DNA of 36,824 nucleotides from an uncultured Streptococcus sp. (GCF_938020365.1 NZ_CALIIB010000091.1:1-36824), one strand, 5' to 3'. Positions 17,004 through 24,458 are shown, numbered from the stretch's first letter. Numbers and translations: made by a program. The notes: generated by a model not told the origin, from the letters alone.

Positions 17004-18707
17004 CTAACTCCCTTTGACCTCAATCTTGAGTCTGCTTTGACGACCGTCCTCTCGGCTGGCGCAAAGGTAAAAATTCAATTCTTGCTGACCTGTGAAAGCC
17101 AAGGTTGATAAGGTCAGCTCTTTTCTCGTCTCACCTGGAGCAAAGGTAACATCCCAGATTTGATCCTCATAAGCCGTTCCGTGCGTACCTGTGCCAGGCT
17201 CCGTAACCAGTCGGATCTGCTCCGCTTGCTCCAGCCCGTCTAAACGACGCAGACTAATCTGGCTTGATTGCCCCCCGATTACTGTATCCGCTGCTTGTGA
17301 GAGCTCCAAACCAGAAGGCCTCTTCCCTTCCTCCATAATCGCTGGTGTCCTATACACGGCCAGCTTACTCAACAGTGGCAAGGCTTGGAAATCCGTCAAA
17401 ATCAAGCGCAAGTAACGAGCCTCGACCATTTCACCCAAAAGTAGACGCTTATAGCCAATCGTCTGACCACGGGCAAAGACAGTCCAGCCATCCTCTTTCT
17501 TCACTTCTAGGATAAAGCCTGCGACCCGTTGCCCTTTGGCAATCGGTTCTCTGATTTCTAGCAGATTAAAAGTGCAGCTGCGCCCTAGGTCAATCTCCAA
17601 GACATAGGAAGTTTCCTCCGCATTCGGAGCCCAGAAGCTATCCCTTTGACCATCCGTCAGATTGCTTGCTGGATAGTCTGCTCTTTCACTGCTACTTGTG
17701 ACTTCGGCCTCCGCAGCCAAGTCTTCATCATAAAGGCTAGAGATAACCTGATGAAATTCCTGCAGGCGCTGGACATCGACTTCCGCCAACAAGCCCTCCT
17801 TGGTCGGAGGCACATTGAGCAAAAGCGGTGTCCCCCGCCCCACCGAAGCCAGATAAATATCCAGCAAGTCCGCTAAGGACTTGGGTTGCTGACTGTCATG
17901 ATAAAACCAACCCGAACGCAGGGAAACATCTGCTTCCCCGACAGAATAGTGCGTACCGTCTGGATCGCCATGGCAAAGATAGACAGGCGGTGTCTGCTCA
18001 CTCAGATTTTCCGGACGAATCTTCTGCCACAAGGGATCGCCAGCTCGACCACTTTCATTGCCAATCCAACGCAATTCAGTCGCCTCGGTTGAGAAAATGA
18101 CAGCGTCCTTTTGATAGCGACGAATGGTTTCAAACCAAGCGTCAAACTCATAGGTAAGCTTTTGCGCACCTTCTCCACGCGCCCCATCCATCCAGATTTC
18201 GACAAATTTTCCTTTATTACCATAAAGCAGATTGCTCAAGATTTCTTCTAATTGCTGCTGATAATACTCATTGTAGGCTTCTTGAGTATCTACGTGATAG
18301 AGCGGGCTGTGGGCATCCCAAGGCGACAGATAAAGCCCCAAATCCATATCATACTGACTGGCTGAGCGGGAAATCTCCGACAAGAGATCCCCCTGACCAT
18401 CTCTCCACGGACTGGCAGCTACCGTGTAGTCTGTATAGCGGCTCGGATAAAGAACAAAGCCATCATGATGCTTGACCACAACAATGACCCGTTTAAAACC
18501 TGTTTCTTTCAGAACCCTGATCCACTGGTCTGTATCTAGTTTAGTCGGATTGAAACGCTTGGGATCTTCTTGACCATTTCCCCATTCCTGCTCGTAAAAA
18601 GTATTGATGCCAAAATGGATAAAAGCGGCCAATTCATCTCGATGATAAGCCAGCTGAGTCGCTGAAGGCAAGGGGCCAAAATCCGCAATCTCTTCCAATT
18701 TTTTCAT
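17004..18707 (-). CDS. GH29 alpha-L-fucosidase with C-terminal F5/8-type domain
   Basis: The 567-residue protein has no signal peptide. Residues 1-340 form the GH29 barrel (KHHDGFVLYPSRYTDY at 79-94; nucleophile D174 in EIWMDGARGEG). Residues about 345-450 resemble an F5/8 type C (discoidin) carbohydrate-binding domain (LTDGQRDSFWAPN). The last 100 residues are another beta domain. It resembles the pneumococcal GH29 of the same locus, of the alpha-1,3/1,4-specific subfamily (specificity is inference). It would remove antennary fucose so the hexosaminidase and mannosidases can act. It is a separate minus-strand transcript converging on GH92. Confidence 0.9.
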   Translation of the reverse strand: MKKLEEIADFGPLPSATQLAYHRDELAAFIHFGINTFYEQEWGNGQEDPKRFNPTKLDTDQWIRVLKETGFKRVIVVVKHHDGFVLYPSRYTDYTVAASPWRDGQGDLLSEISRSASQYDMDLGLYLSPWDAHSPLYHVDTQEAYNEYYQQQLEEILSNLLYGNKGKFVEIWMDGARGEGAQKLTYEFDAWFETIRRYQKDAVIFSTEATELRWIGNESGRAGDPLWQKIRPENLSEQTPPVYLCHGDPDGTHYSVGEADVSLRSGWFYHDSQQPKSLADLLDIYLASVGRGTPLLLNVPPTKEGLLAEVDVQRLQEFHQVISSLYDEDLAAEAEVTSSSERADYPASNLTDGQRDSFWAPNAEETSYVLEIDLGRSCTFNLLEIREPIAKGQRVAGFILEVKKEDGWTVFARGQTIGYKRLLLGEMVEARYLRLILTDFQALPLLSKLAVYRTPAIMEEGKRPSGLELSQAADTVIGGQSSQISLRRLDGLEQAEQIRLVTEPGTGTHGTAYEDQIWDVTFAPGETRKELTLSTLAFTGQQELNFYLCASREDGRQSRLKIEVKGS

Positions 18708-18756
18708 ATGTCTCGCAACTCCTCATTTCTTCCTAGTCAATCTCTTCTCTAGCTCC

Positions 18757-18795
18757 ACTATAACAAAAAAAGAAGGCGCTAGCAACGCCTCCTTT
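18757..18795 (-). promoter_or_regulatory. Terminator of the dehydrogenase overlapping the GH29 promoter
   Basis: AAGAAGGCG (18770-18778) pairs with CGCCTCCTT (18786-18794), with one mismatch, followed on the minus strand by seven T. The T-tract runs straight into an extended -10, TGTTATAGT (18757-18765), about 50 bases before the GH29 start. The same bases thus end one transcript and help start the next. Confidence 0.65.
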
Positions 18796-18807
18796 TCGAC
18801 TTCCTAA

Positions 18808-18914
18808 AAAGCCACTCTTTCTTCTATAATTTGTGGAAGACTGAAAATCCTGTCCTAATCCTTGTAAATCGTTTTAGTGATATCTCAGAATTCCAAATTC
18901 CTTTGAGTGGCTTT
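18808..18914. repeat. Long-loop inverted repeat downstream of the dehydrogenase
   Basis: AAAGCCACTC (18808-18817) is the exact reverse complement of GAGTGGCTTT (18905-18914), with 87 bases between. It lies just past the dehydrogenase stop on the minus strand, ahead of its terminator. It could be part of the transcript's 3' structure or a small insertion; there is no coding content. Confidence 0.5.
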
Positions 18915-18948
18915 AACATCCCCTAGCATGATAATTTTGACAAAAAAC

Positions 18949-19986
18949 TCAGTCAAAGACAATCAACGCCTTAATGGTCTTACGTTCATCCATGTCTTTA
19001 TAGGCTTGATCAATATCTTCAAGTTTATAACTTGAAGTGAAGACACGTCCCGGATTAATGTCCCCATCAAGGACAGCCTTGAGCAAAATTTGCTTATCGT
19101 AAGTCGTGACGGAGGCTGCGCCACCCGCCACTGTGATGTTTTGTGCAAAAGTGGAACCAAGGGCACGATTATTATAGTGAGGAACACCAACAAAGCCTAA
19201 TCGGCCGCCGTTGTGAAGGACTCCAAGCGCTTGGTCAACAGCTGCTTCTGTTCCGACACATTCGAGCGCAACGTCGGCACCGCCACCGAGGATTTCGCGC
19301 ACCTTGGCAACGCCTTCTTCGCCACGCTCAGCGACCACAGCTGTCGCTCCTGATTCAAGCGCCATCTTTTGCCGGTCTTCGTGACGGCTCATGAGGACGA
19401 TTTGGGAAGCTCCCCGCATTTTAGCCGCGATAACAGCGCATTGCCCAACAGCCCCATCCCCGATAACAACTACCTTGTCGCCTGGTTTAACATCTGCCAC
19501 ACGCGCAGCATGGTAGCCTGTCGGCATGACATCAGCCAGCGCCAAGAAGGACTTAAGCATCCCTTCTGAATAATCTGACGGCTGACCCGGAATTTTCACC
19601 AAAGCCCAGTTGGCATACTCGAAGCGCATATATTCCGCTTGCACCCCATCTGACCAGTTATTGCCAATATGGCGGTCACAAGTCCCGTCATATCCTGCTC
19701 GGCAAGCGTCACAGTCCCCACATCCATGAGTAAAGGGAGCAATGACAAAATCGCCTGCTTTCACAGTCGTTACTGCTTCACCGACTTCCTCGACAATCCC
19801 GATCGCTTCGTGACCGCTATTTGGATGTCCCTTTTCGATATCTGGACTGCGATAGCGCCATAGATCAGAACCACAGACACAGGTCCGAACAATGCGGATA
19901 ATGGCATCATCTGGGTCTAGAATTTGCGGATAATCCATTTCTACTAGTCCAACTTGACCAGCCTTAAGATAAACTGCTGATTTCAT
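18949..19986 (-). CDS. Zinc-dependent alcohol dehydrogenase, MDR family
   Basis: A 345-residue medium-chain dehydrogenase. Catalytic-zinc residues are C38 (CVCGSD) and H59-E60 (GHEAIG); the structural-zinc cysteines are C89, C92, C95 and C103 (CGDCDACRAGYDGTC). The nucleotide-binding fold shows GDGAVGQ around 176-182, followed by SRHEDRQ, whose arginine might favour NADP. The substrate cannot be read from the sequence. The ATG at 19986 follows AAGGAG. It is monocistronic and shows no evident link to the glycan genes. Confidence 0.88.
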   Translation of the reverse strand: MKSAVYLKAGQVGLVEMDYPQILDPDDAIIRIVRTCVCGSDLWRYRSPDIEKGHPNSGHEAIGIVEEVGEAVTTVKAGDFVIAPFTHGCGDCDACRAGYDGTCDRHIGNNWSDGVQAEYMRFEYANWALVKIPGQPSDYSEGMLKSFLALADVMPTGYHAARVADVKPGDKVVVIGDGAVGQCAVIAAKMRGASQIVLMSRHEDRQKMALESGATAVVAERGEEGVAKVREILGGGADVALECVGTEAAVDQALGVLHNGGRLGFVGVPHYNNRALGSTFAQNITVAGGAASVTTYDKQILLKAVLDGDINPGRVFTSSYKLEDIDQAYKDMDERKTIKALIVFD

Positions 19987-20015
19987 TGCTTTTCTCCTTG
20001 TGTTTTGCTAACTAT

Positions 20016-20024
20016 ATTATATCA
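20016..20024 (-). promoter_or_regulatory. Extended -10 promoter of the alcohol dehydrogenase
   Basis: On the minus strand TGATATAAT provides a perfect extended -10 about 30 bases before the ATG. No good -35 is visible. Confidence 0.6.
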
Positions 20025-20039
20025 CTTTTCAGAGACCTA

Positions 20040-20720
20040 GCCTAAGGGAAGGTAAAAGAGTTGCGTGACAATTTTCTTTCCCAGCAATCCCTACCTCATC
20101 GCTTTTTAAAACTGCTTTCTTAGTCCCTACTATAAGTAAAGCCGGAGTCCTCCAACAACTGCCTGAATCCATCAAAATGACCTCTAGCGTGACTCGGCTA
20201 GAGGTCTGACTTACCTTGCTGATATGGGAGCAATCAGTTTATCCTATTCGGAACTGACTAACAATAATTGTTGATTATTAAATTTTAATTCCTTTAAGCG
20301 CTAATGATTTTCTTTTATCTTAGCATTAGAAATATTGATCACAAAGCAACTATCGGTTAACATCTCGAAGACTGAAAACCATCTAAAAGCTTCTACTTTC
20401 TATCCCACTGTCATAATCAGATAGGCTAAGCAGGCCTACCCAATGATTTAACCAATAGTCCAGTAAAGCAACGACTTATATGTTACAAATAAATATATCA
20501 GCAAAGCAAATCGAATGCGAAATTAATTTTTTCCTTTCCCTATCTTTACTTACATTATACTCCTCTCCACAAAAGATTGCAAGCGTTTACAATAAAAATT
20601 AAAAGTTTTATAAGGATATTTACATAAAAATCTCCTCCATTTTTTTAAACTCTCCAAAGTAATCTTCTATATTTCCGGAAATCTTGAATAAGAATCACAA
20701 ACAGCCAAGAACCTTTTTGT
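20040..20720. other. Gene-poor 0.7-kb intergenic stretch
   Basis: No convincing reading frame on either strand. The one clear structure is a perfect 10-base stem, GACCTCTAGC (20179-20188) with GCTAGAGGTC (20197-20206), without a T-tract on either side. The right half is very AT-rich. It could be decayed coding sequence or hold a small RNA; I recognise nothing in it. Confidence 0.6.
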
Positions 20721-20722
20721 TT

Positions 20723-20739
20723 ATGTTATAATAATTATA
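20723..20739 (+). promoter_or_regulatory. TprA-type regulator promoter with perfect palindrome
   Basis: An extended -10 (TGTTATAAT, 20723-20731) lies about 30 bases before the ATG. It is embedded in a perfect 15-base palindrome TTATAAT-A-ATTATAA (20725-20739), which makes autoregulation by the encoded helix-turn-helix protein plausible. In AT-rich DNA such a palindrome can arise by chance. Confidence 0.5.
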
Positions 20740-20760
20740 AACTTTTTGAGGAGTAATACT

Positions 20761-21651
20761 ATGGACTTAAAGGTTGAAATTGGTAAAAAGATAAAAAAAG
20801 CTCGGTTAAATCTTGGTTTAACGCAAGCAGAGATTTGTGATGATGAATCGGATCTGACCATTCGCCAACTAGCTCGTATTGAAAATGGGCAAGCCATGAT
20901 TACTGTCCCAAAATTGCTTATTTTATCGGAAAAACTTGGAGTTTCTGTACAAAGTATTGTAGATGTAGAAATAATAGAGTTACCAAAAGAGTATCTCAAA
21001 TTGAAGCAGGAATTAGTCAATGTCCCGACTTATGCAGATCAGAAACGGATAGCCTACAAAGAAAAACTACTCGAAAAAATTTACATCATCTACTATGACA
21101 ATCTTCCTGAAGAAGAACAGCTTTTAGTGGATGTTCTCCAAGCTCGTCTGGATATTTTAAATACGTCTAATGTTACCTATGGCTTAGGCTTGTTAGAAGA
21201 ATATTTCCAGCAAATATTGAAGAAAGCAACTTTTAATGTCAATGATTTATTGATTATTGATTTATACTTTTTTTCCTGCCTCATCGGATTAGAAGATAAA
21301 AGTTATTTTACCGAACTAGCAGAGAAAGTGTTAACTCAGACGGATTATGAAGACAAAGATAGCCTAGCTCAATTAGAAAAAACACTTCTGACTATCTTGG
21401 CTCAGCTTGACGAGAAAGATACTCCTAAGTATATAGAATGCTTTGAAAAAGTTATGAATGAAACACGTCATGTCTTCTATAGACCAATGCTTTACATGAT
21501 GAAAGCGAAGTATGCTCTACACGTTGAACAAAATATGACCCAAGCAGAGGAACTATATGATAAAGCAGTAACATTTGCTGAACTCTTAGACGACTCCTTA
21601 CTAGTTCAACGAATTTTAGAAGAAAAACAAGGTGATTTTTCGGCAACCTGA
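20761..21651 (+). CDS. TprA/PlcR-type peptide-responsive transcriptional regulator
   Basis: The 296-residue protein starts at ATG 20761 behind GAGGAG; an upstream TTG start at 20746 would place the ribosome site inside the gene and is rejected. Residues 5-60 form an XRE-type helix-turn-helix (IKKARLNLGLTQAEICDD...LARIENGQ). The rest is all-helical TPR-like sequence, ending in the repeat YMMKAKYALHVEQNMTQAEEL. This is the RRNPP layout (Rap, Rgg, NprR, PlcR, PrgX), nearest in my judgement to PlcR and pneumococcal TprA, which bind short imported peptides and control bacteriocin-type genes. The next genes are a signal-like peptide and two bacteriocin-like peptides, which fits. Confidence 0.82.
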   Translation: MDLKVEIGKKIKKARLNLGLTQAEICDDESDLTIRQLARIENGQAMITVPKLLILSEKLGVSVQSIVDVEIIELPKEYLKLKQELVNVPTYADQKRIAYKEKLLEKIYIIYYDNLPEEEQLLVDVLQARLDILNTSNVTYGLGLLEEYFQQILKKATFNVNDLLIIDLYFFSCLIGLEDKSYFTELAEKVLTQTDYEDKDSLAQLEKTLLTILAQLDEKDTPKYIECFEKVMNETRHVFYRPMLYMMKAKYALHVEQNMTQAEELYDKAVTFAELLDDSLLVQRILEEKQGDFSAT

Positions 21652-21683
21652 CTTCCAAGTCATGTTGCTTTTTCTGTTTTTTT
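21643..21683 (+). terminator. Terminator of the TprA-type gene
   Basis: GCAAC-c-TGACTT pairs with AAGTCA-t-GTTGC around a 2-base loop, followed by TTTTTCTGTTTTTTT. The hairpin includes the stop codon at 21649-21651. It separates the regulator from the downstream peptide genes. Confidence 0.88.
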
Positions 21684-21731
21684 AATATACTTAAAACAAT
21701 AAAGAAAGCGAATACAAAAAGAGGTATTGAT

Positions 21732-21797
21732 ATGAAAATAAATATTATTAAACTTTTGTTAGCTTTAGCAGGTGCAGGGGTGTGGCTATGTTCATAA
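21732..21797 (+). CDS. 21-residue signal-like peptide, candidate pheromone
   Basis: A short frame with an AGAGG ribosome site 7 bases before its ATG. It has a basic N-terminus (MKINIIK), a hydrophobic core (LLLALA) and a short tail (GAGVWLCS). ALA before the tail matches the A-X-A rule of signal peptidase, so a processed octapeptide GAGVWLCS is possible. This layout resembles Rgg SHP or PlcR PapR precursors placed just after their sensor gene. No database family is recognised and its C-terminus lacks known pheromone motifs. A TATACT at 21686-21691 may be its -10. Chance occurrence of so short a frame cannot be excluded. Confidence 0.45.
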   Translation: MKINIIKLLLALAGAGVWLCS

Positions 21798-21903
21798 TTT
21801 CCAATTTGTAAATAATAATACCCTGATAGAAAATATTTATTATACAAAATGTAATTAAGTATTTATTATCTAGAAAGTGAGGTGTACTGACTGGGTTTTA
21901 AGG

Positions 21904-21932
21904 TTGGGAACTATGTTACATATACTTATGTT
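21904..21932 (+). promoter_or_regulatory. Promoter of the bacteriocin-like genes with operator palindrome
   Basis: TTGGGA (21904-21909), a 17-base spacer and TATGTT (21927-21932) make a plausible promoter about 55 bases before the first pre-peptide gene. The spacer contains a perfect palindrome TATGT-T-ACATA (21912-21922), ideally placed for repression, as TprA represses its target. GTGTACTG also occurs on both sides (21882-21889 and 21955-21962). Confidence 0.45.
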
Positions 21933-21988
21933 GCTATCTCTATATTAGAAGGCAGTGTACTGTAAACAACTAAGCAAGGAGAAAGAAT

Positions 21989-22198
21989 ATGATAAGTTTT
22001 GAAGAATTAGATAATATGAACACTAACTTTATCACATTGACTGATCAAGAACTGATAGAAGCTGAAGGAGGGTTCGTACTGGCCACTATTGTAGTTGGCG
22101 GAGCTACAATCGTTGTTACGGGTAAGATGGTCGTTGGAGGCATTGCAGGAGCATATGGACTTGGTTATGCAATTGGCCATGGGCTTGGTTATTTCTAA
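21989..22198 (+). CDS. Double-glycine pre-peptide, class IIb bacteriocin-like
   Basis: A 69-residue peptide with AAGGAG 7 bases before its ATG. Residues 1-28 form a ComC/Blp-type leader (FITLTDQELIEAEGG); cleavage after the GG would release 41 residues beginning FVLATIVV. The mature part is hydrophobic and glycine-rich with several GxxxG motifs near its end (GGIAG, GYAIG), a hallmark of two-peptide bacteriocins. An ABC exporter-peptidase (ComAB/BlpAB-like) would be needed and is not in this window. It is followed 40 bases later by the partner peptide gene. Product class is well supported, activity is not. Confidence 0.82.
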   Translation: MISFEELDNMNTNFITLTDQELIEAEGGFVLATIVVGGATIVVTGKMVVGGIAGAYGLGYAIGHGLGYF

Positions 22199-22238
22199 TA
22201 TTTTTCACTCTATAATTACTGAAAGGATGTAAATCAGG

Positions 22239-22451
22239 ATGAATAAATTTAACTCACTTGAAGATATGAACTTCTTAGCATTATCTGAACAAGAACTACT
22301 AGAAATAGATGGAGGTATTGCTATCACGATTCTAGGTGTTACCTATGTCGGAGCCAAAGCTATTGCTATTTTGGCTGGAGGCGGAACAGTTCTAGCTGGA
22401 GCCGCTGGATGGGGAATCTGGGTTGGATACAATGAATCTCGTGGAAAATAG
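22239..22451 (+). CDS. Second double-glycine pre-peptide, bacteriocin partner
   Basis: A 70-residue peptide with AAAGGA-type ribosome site upstream. Its leader (26 residues, FLALSEQELLEIDGG) is clearly related to that of the preceding peptide (both have ..L..QELxExxGG). The predicted mature part, 44 residues starting IAITILGV, has glycine-rich helices (AGGGTVLAGAAGWG) and a polar, charged tail (NESRGK). Paired leaders and different mature parts point to a two-component bacteriocin. Confidence 0.82.
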   Translation: MNKFNSLEDMNFLALSEQELLEIDGGIAITILGVTYVGAKAIAILAGGGTVLAGAAGWGIWVGYNESRGK

Positions 22452-22474
22452 TAATGAACATTAGGAGGCTCATA

Positions 22475-22639
22475 ATGGTTAAAGAAACTAGCGCTAATAA
22501 AGTTATCATGATGATTATAAGGGGTACTATTTGCCTATCAACCATAGCAGTCTCTTGTATGGATTTAATGATGTATAACAAATTAAATGCGGTCTACATT
22601 TTGGGTAATCTTGCAGTATTGTACTTCATTAGTGATTAG
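22475..22639 (+). CDS. Small two-helix membrane protein, possible bacteriocin immunity
   Basis: A 54-residue protein (start MVKETSANK) with AGGAGG ideally spaced before the ATG at 22475; an upstream ATG at 22454 lacks such a site. It has two hydrophobic segments (VIMMIIRGTICLSTIAVS and LNAVYILGNLAVLYFI). It is 23 bases after the second pre-peptide gene and before the operon terminator, the usual place of a bacteriocin immunity gene. No family is recognised, so immunity is inferred from position and size. Confidence 0.65.
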   Translation: MVKETSANKVIMMIIRGTICLSTIAVSCMDLMMYNKLNAVYILGNLAVLYFISD

Positions 22640-22704
22640 GAAAAAAATCACTGATAAGCAGCTACTTAGATTTTAAGCCACTCCTCTCCACAAGGAATAT
22701 TATA

Positions 22705-22742
22705 GACAAAAAAGCTGGATCGTTCTCCCCAGCTTTTTTGTC
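22705..22742. terminator. Bidirectional terminator
   Basis: GACAAAAAAGCTGG (22705-22718) pairs perfectly with CCAGCTTTTTTGTC (22729-22742); a T-run follows on both strands. It ends the bacteriocin-like operon (+) and the ABC transporter operon (-). Confidence 0.9.
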
Positions 22743-22748
22743 TTCACT

Positions 22749-23507
22749 CTATTCAAACAAGCCGTAGTAGTCCGTTATGGTCATCTTGGCTTTTTCTTCT
22801 TGCTTGAGATCTTGAATGATTTGCCCTTCCTTCATGACAATCAGTCGGTTGCCATATTTGAGAGCATCCTCCATGTGATGGGTAATCATGAGGGCCGTCA
22901 GCTGGTCTCTACGGACAAAGTCGTCAGTTAGCTCCATAAGAGCCACACTGGTCTTGGGATCCAGCGCTGCTGTATGCTCGTCCAAGAGAAGCAGTTCCGG
23001 ACGCTTGAGGGTCGCCATGAGCAGACTCAAAGCCTGTCTCTGACCACCAGAGAGAAACTCAATCGGCGTATCCAAGTGTTTCTCCAGACCATTGCCAATC
23101 TTATCAATGGTCTCCTGAAACTCTTGTCGATAGCTATTCAGTCGACGCGGGACTAGGCCACGGGATTCGCCACGAAACTTGGCAATCAGCAGGTTTTCCT
23201 CCACTGTCATCCGAGGAGCCGTTCCCATCTTGGGATCTTGAAAGACACGCGACAGATATTTGGCTCTCTTTTCAGGTGAAAAGTTGGTCACATTTTCGCC
23301 CAAGATGTAAATGCTACCGCTGCTCAGAGAGAGCGTACCGGCAATCACATTAAAAAGAGTTGATTTCCCCGCTCCATTGCCGCCCAAAATCGTGATAAAA
23401 TCATGCTCATGAATCTCCAATGACACATCGTTTAGAATGACCTTTTCTTCATCAAAGCCGTTATTGACCCGCTTGCTGGCATTTTTTAATTCTACAATCG
23501 CTGTCAT
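22749..23507 (-). CDS. ABC transporter ATPase, TrpZ-like (COG1101)
   Basis: A 252-residue ATPase with Walker A GGNGAGKST, signature LSGGQRQ and Walker B LLLDEHTAALD; the His after the catalytic Glu is typical of this COG1101 group. It is overlapped by 4 bases with the end of the permease gene (23504-23507). Streptococcal relatives belong to a three-part uptake system (binding protein, permease, ATPase) annotated as tryptophan/tyrosine transport. The binding-protein gene is missing here. Substrate assignment is tentative. Confidence 0.85.
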   Translation of the reverse strand: MTAIVELKNASKRVNNGFDEEKVILNDVSLEIHEHDFITILGGNGAGKSTLFNVIAGTLSLSSGSIYILGENVTNFSPEKRAKYLSRVFQDPKMGTAPRMTVEENLLIAKFRGESRGLVPRRLNSYRQEFQETIDKIGNGLEKHLDTPIEFLSGGQRQALSLLMATLKRPELLLLDEHTAALDPKTSVALMELTDDFVRRDQLTALMITHHMEDALKYGNRLIVMKEGQIIQDLKQEEKAKMTITDYYGLFE

Positions 23508-24370
23508 TTGCTTAACTTAGCTCCTTTAAAGAATGTATTTTTCAAGGTCGGAATCATGAGGCAGATCGCCAAGATAACCGCACTATAAAGGCGGAGATAG
23601 CTGGTGTTGAAACCAAGAGCGATGACACCCCAAATCAGGAATTGGTAGGCAATGGCACCAACCACAATAGTAATCAGACGTTCAGCCAAGGTCAGGCCCC
23701 TAAAAAGGACTTCCCCGATAATCAGACTGGCCAAGCCGACGACGATAACCCCAATCCCGCGGGACACATCCGCATAGCCTTCCTGCTGGGCAATCAGAGC
23801 ACCAGACAAGGCAATGACGCCATTAGACAAGATCATGCCCATCAATTCCATGCGGCCAGTATTGATACCGAAACTACGCGCCATATCAGGATTGTCCCCA
23901 GTTGCGATGTAGGCCTGCCCCAGCTTGGTATCTAGGAAAAAGAGAAGAGCGACAATAACCAGACTGACAAAAATCAAGCCTGTCAGGAGATTATTGATTT
24001 CCCCAGAGAAGGGCAAAAAGTCCTGAATCTGCCGAGTTCCCAGCAGACCTAGATTAGCCCGCCCCATGATCATAAGCATAATGGAATGGCAAGAGGTCAT
24101 GACCAAAATCCCCGACAGCAGGGTCGGAATCTTGCCCTTGGTATAGAGAAGCCCAGTCGCCAAACCTGCCAGACAGCCCGCCAATACCGCAGCTGCCGTT
24201 GCCAAGAAAGGGTTCACCCCCTTGGTAATCAAAGTGACGGCTACCGCCCCACCTAAAGGAAAGGAACCTTCAGTCGTCATATCCGGAAAATTCAAAATCC
24301 GAAAAGTCATGAAAATCCCCAGACCCAAAATGGCCCAGACCAGACCTTGTGAAATAATGGAAAGAATCAT
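23504..24370 (-). CDS. ABC transporter permease, TrpY-like (COG4120)
   Basis: A 288-residue membrane protein with about eight to nine hydrophobic segments and the COG4120/BPD_transp_2 features FRILNFPDMTTEGSFPLGGA near the N-terminus and IGVIVVGLASLIIGE in the middle. It forms the channel for the ATPase encoded next. In pneumococcus a binding lipoprotein gene precedes this pair; here carbonic anhydrase occupies that place, so the lipoprotein must be elsewhere or lost. Confidence 0.85.
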   Translation of the reverse strand: MILSIISQGLVWAILGLGIFMTFRILNFPDMTTEGSFPLGGAVAVTLITKGVNPFLATAAAVLAGCLAGLATGLLYTKGKIPTLLSGILVMTSCHSIMLMIMGRANLGLLGTRQIQDFLPFSGEINNLLTGLIFVSLVIVALLFFLDTKLGQAYIATGDNPDMARSFGINTGRMELMGMILSNGVIALSGALIAQQEGYADVSRGIGVIVVGLASLIIGEVLFRGLTLAERLITIVVGAIAYQFLIWGVIALGFNTSYLRLYSAVILAICLMIPTLKNTFFKGAKLSK

Positions 24371-24403
24371 CTTATTGTCCTAACTAAATTAAAATCGTAT
24401 TCT

Positions 24404-24458
24404 ATTTTAACACAAAAAAGCAGCCAATTTCAATGCCGAAATACCGACATATAAATTG
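24404..24458 (-). promoter_or_regulatory. Carbonic anhydrase terminator merged with ABC operon promoter
   Basis: On the minus strand an imperfect hairpin (CAATTT/AAATTG arms at 24453-24458 and 24425-24430) is followed by a T-run at 24412-24418. The same bases hold a promoter: -35 TTGAAA (24428-24433), 18-base spacer, extended -10 TGTTAAAAT (TAAAAT at 24404-24409). Confidence 0.6.

Noticed and set aside
21452..21847. 131-residue minus-strand frame over the regulator's 3' end and the small peptide
   Set aside because: Hydrophobic stretches come from the AT-rich terminator region read backwards; no ribosome site, and it is antisense to two better-supported genes. An antisense Phr gene, as for pneumococcal tprA, was considered, but no Phr-like tail is seen.
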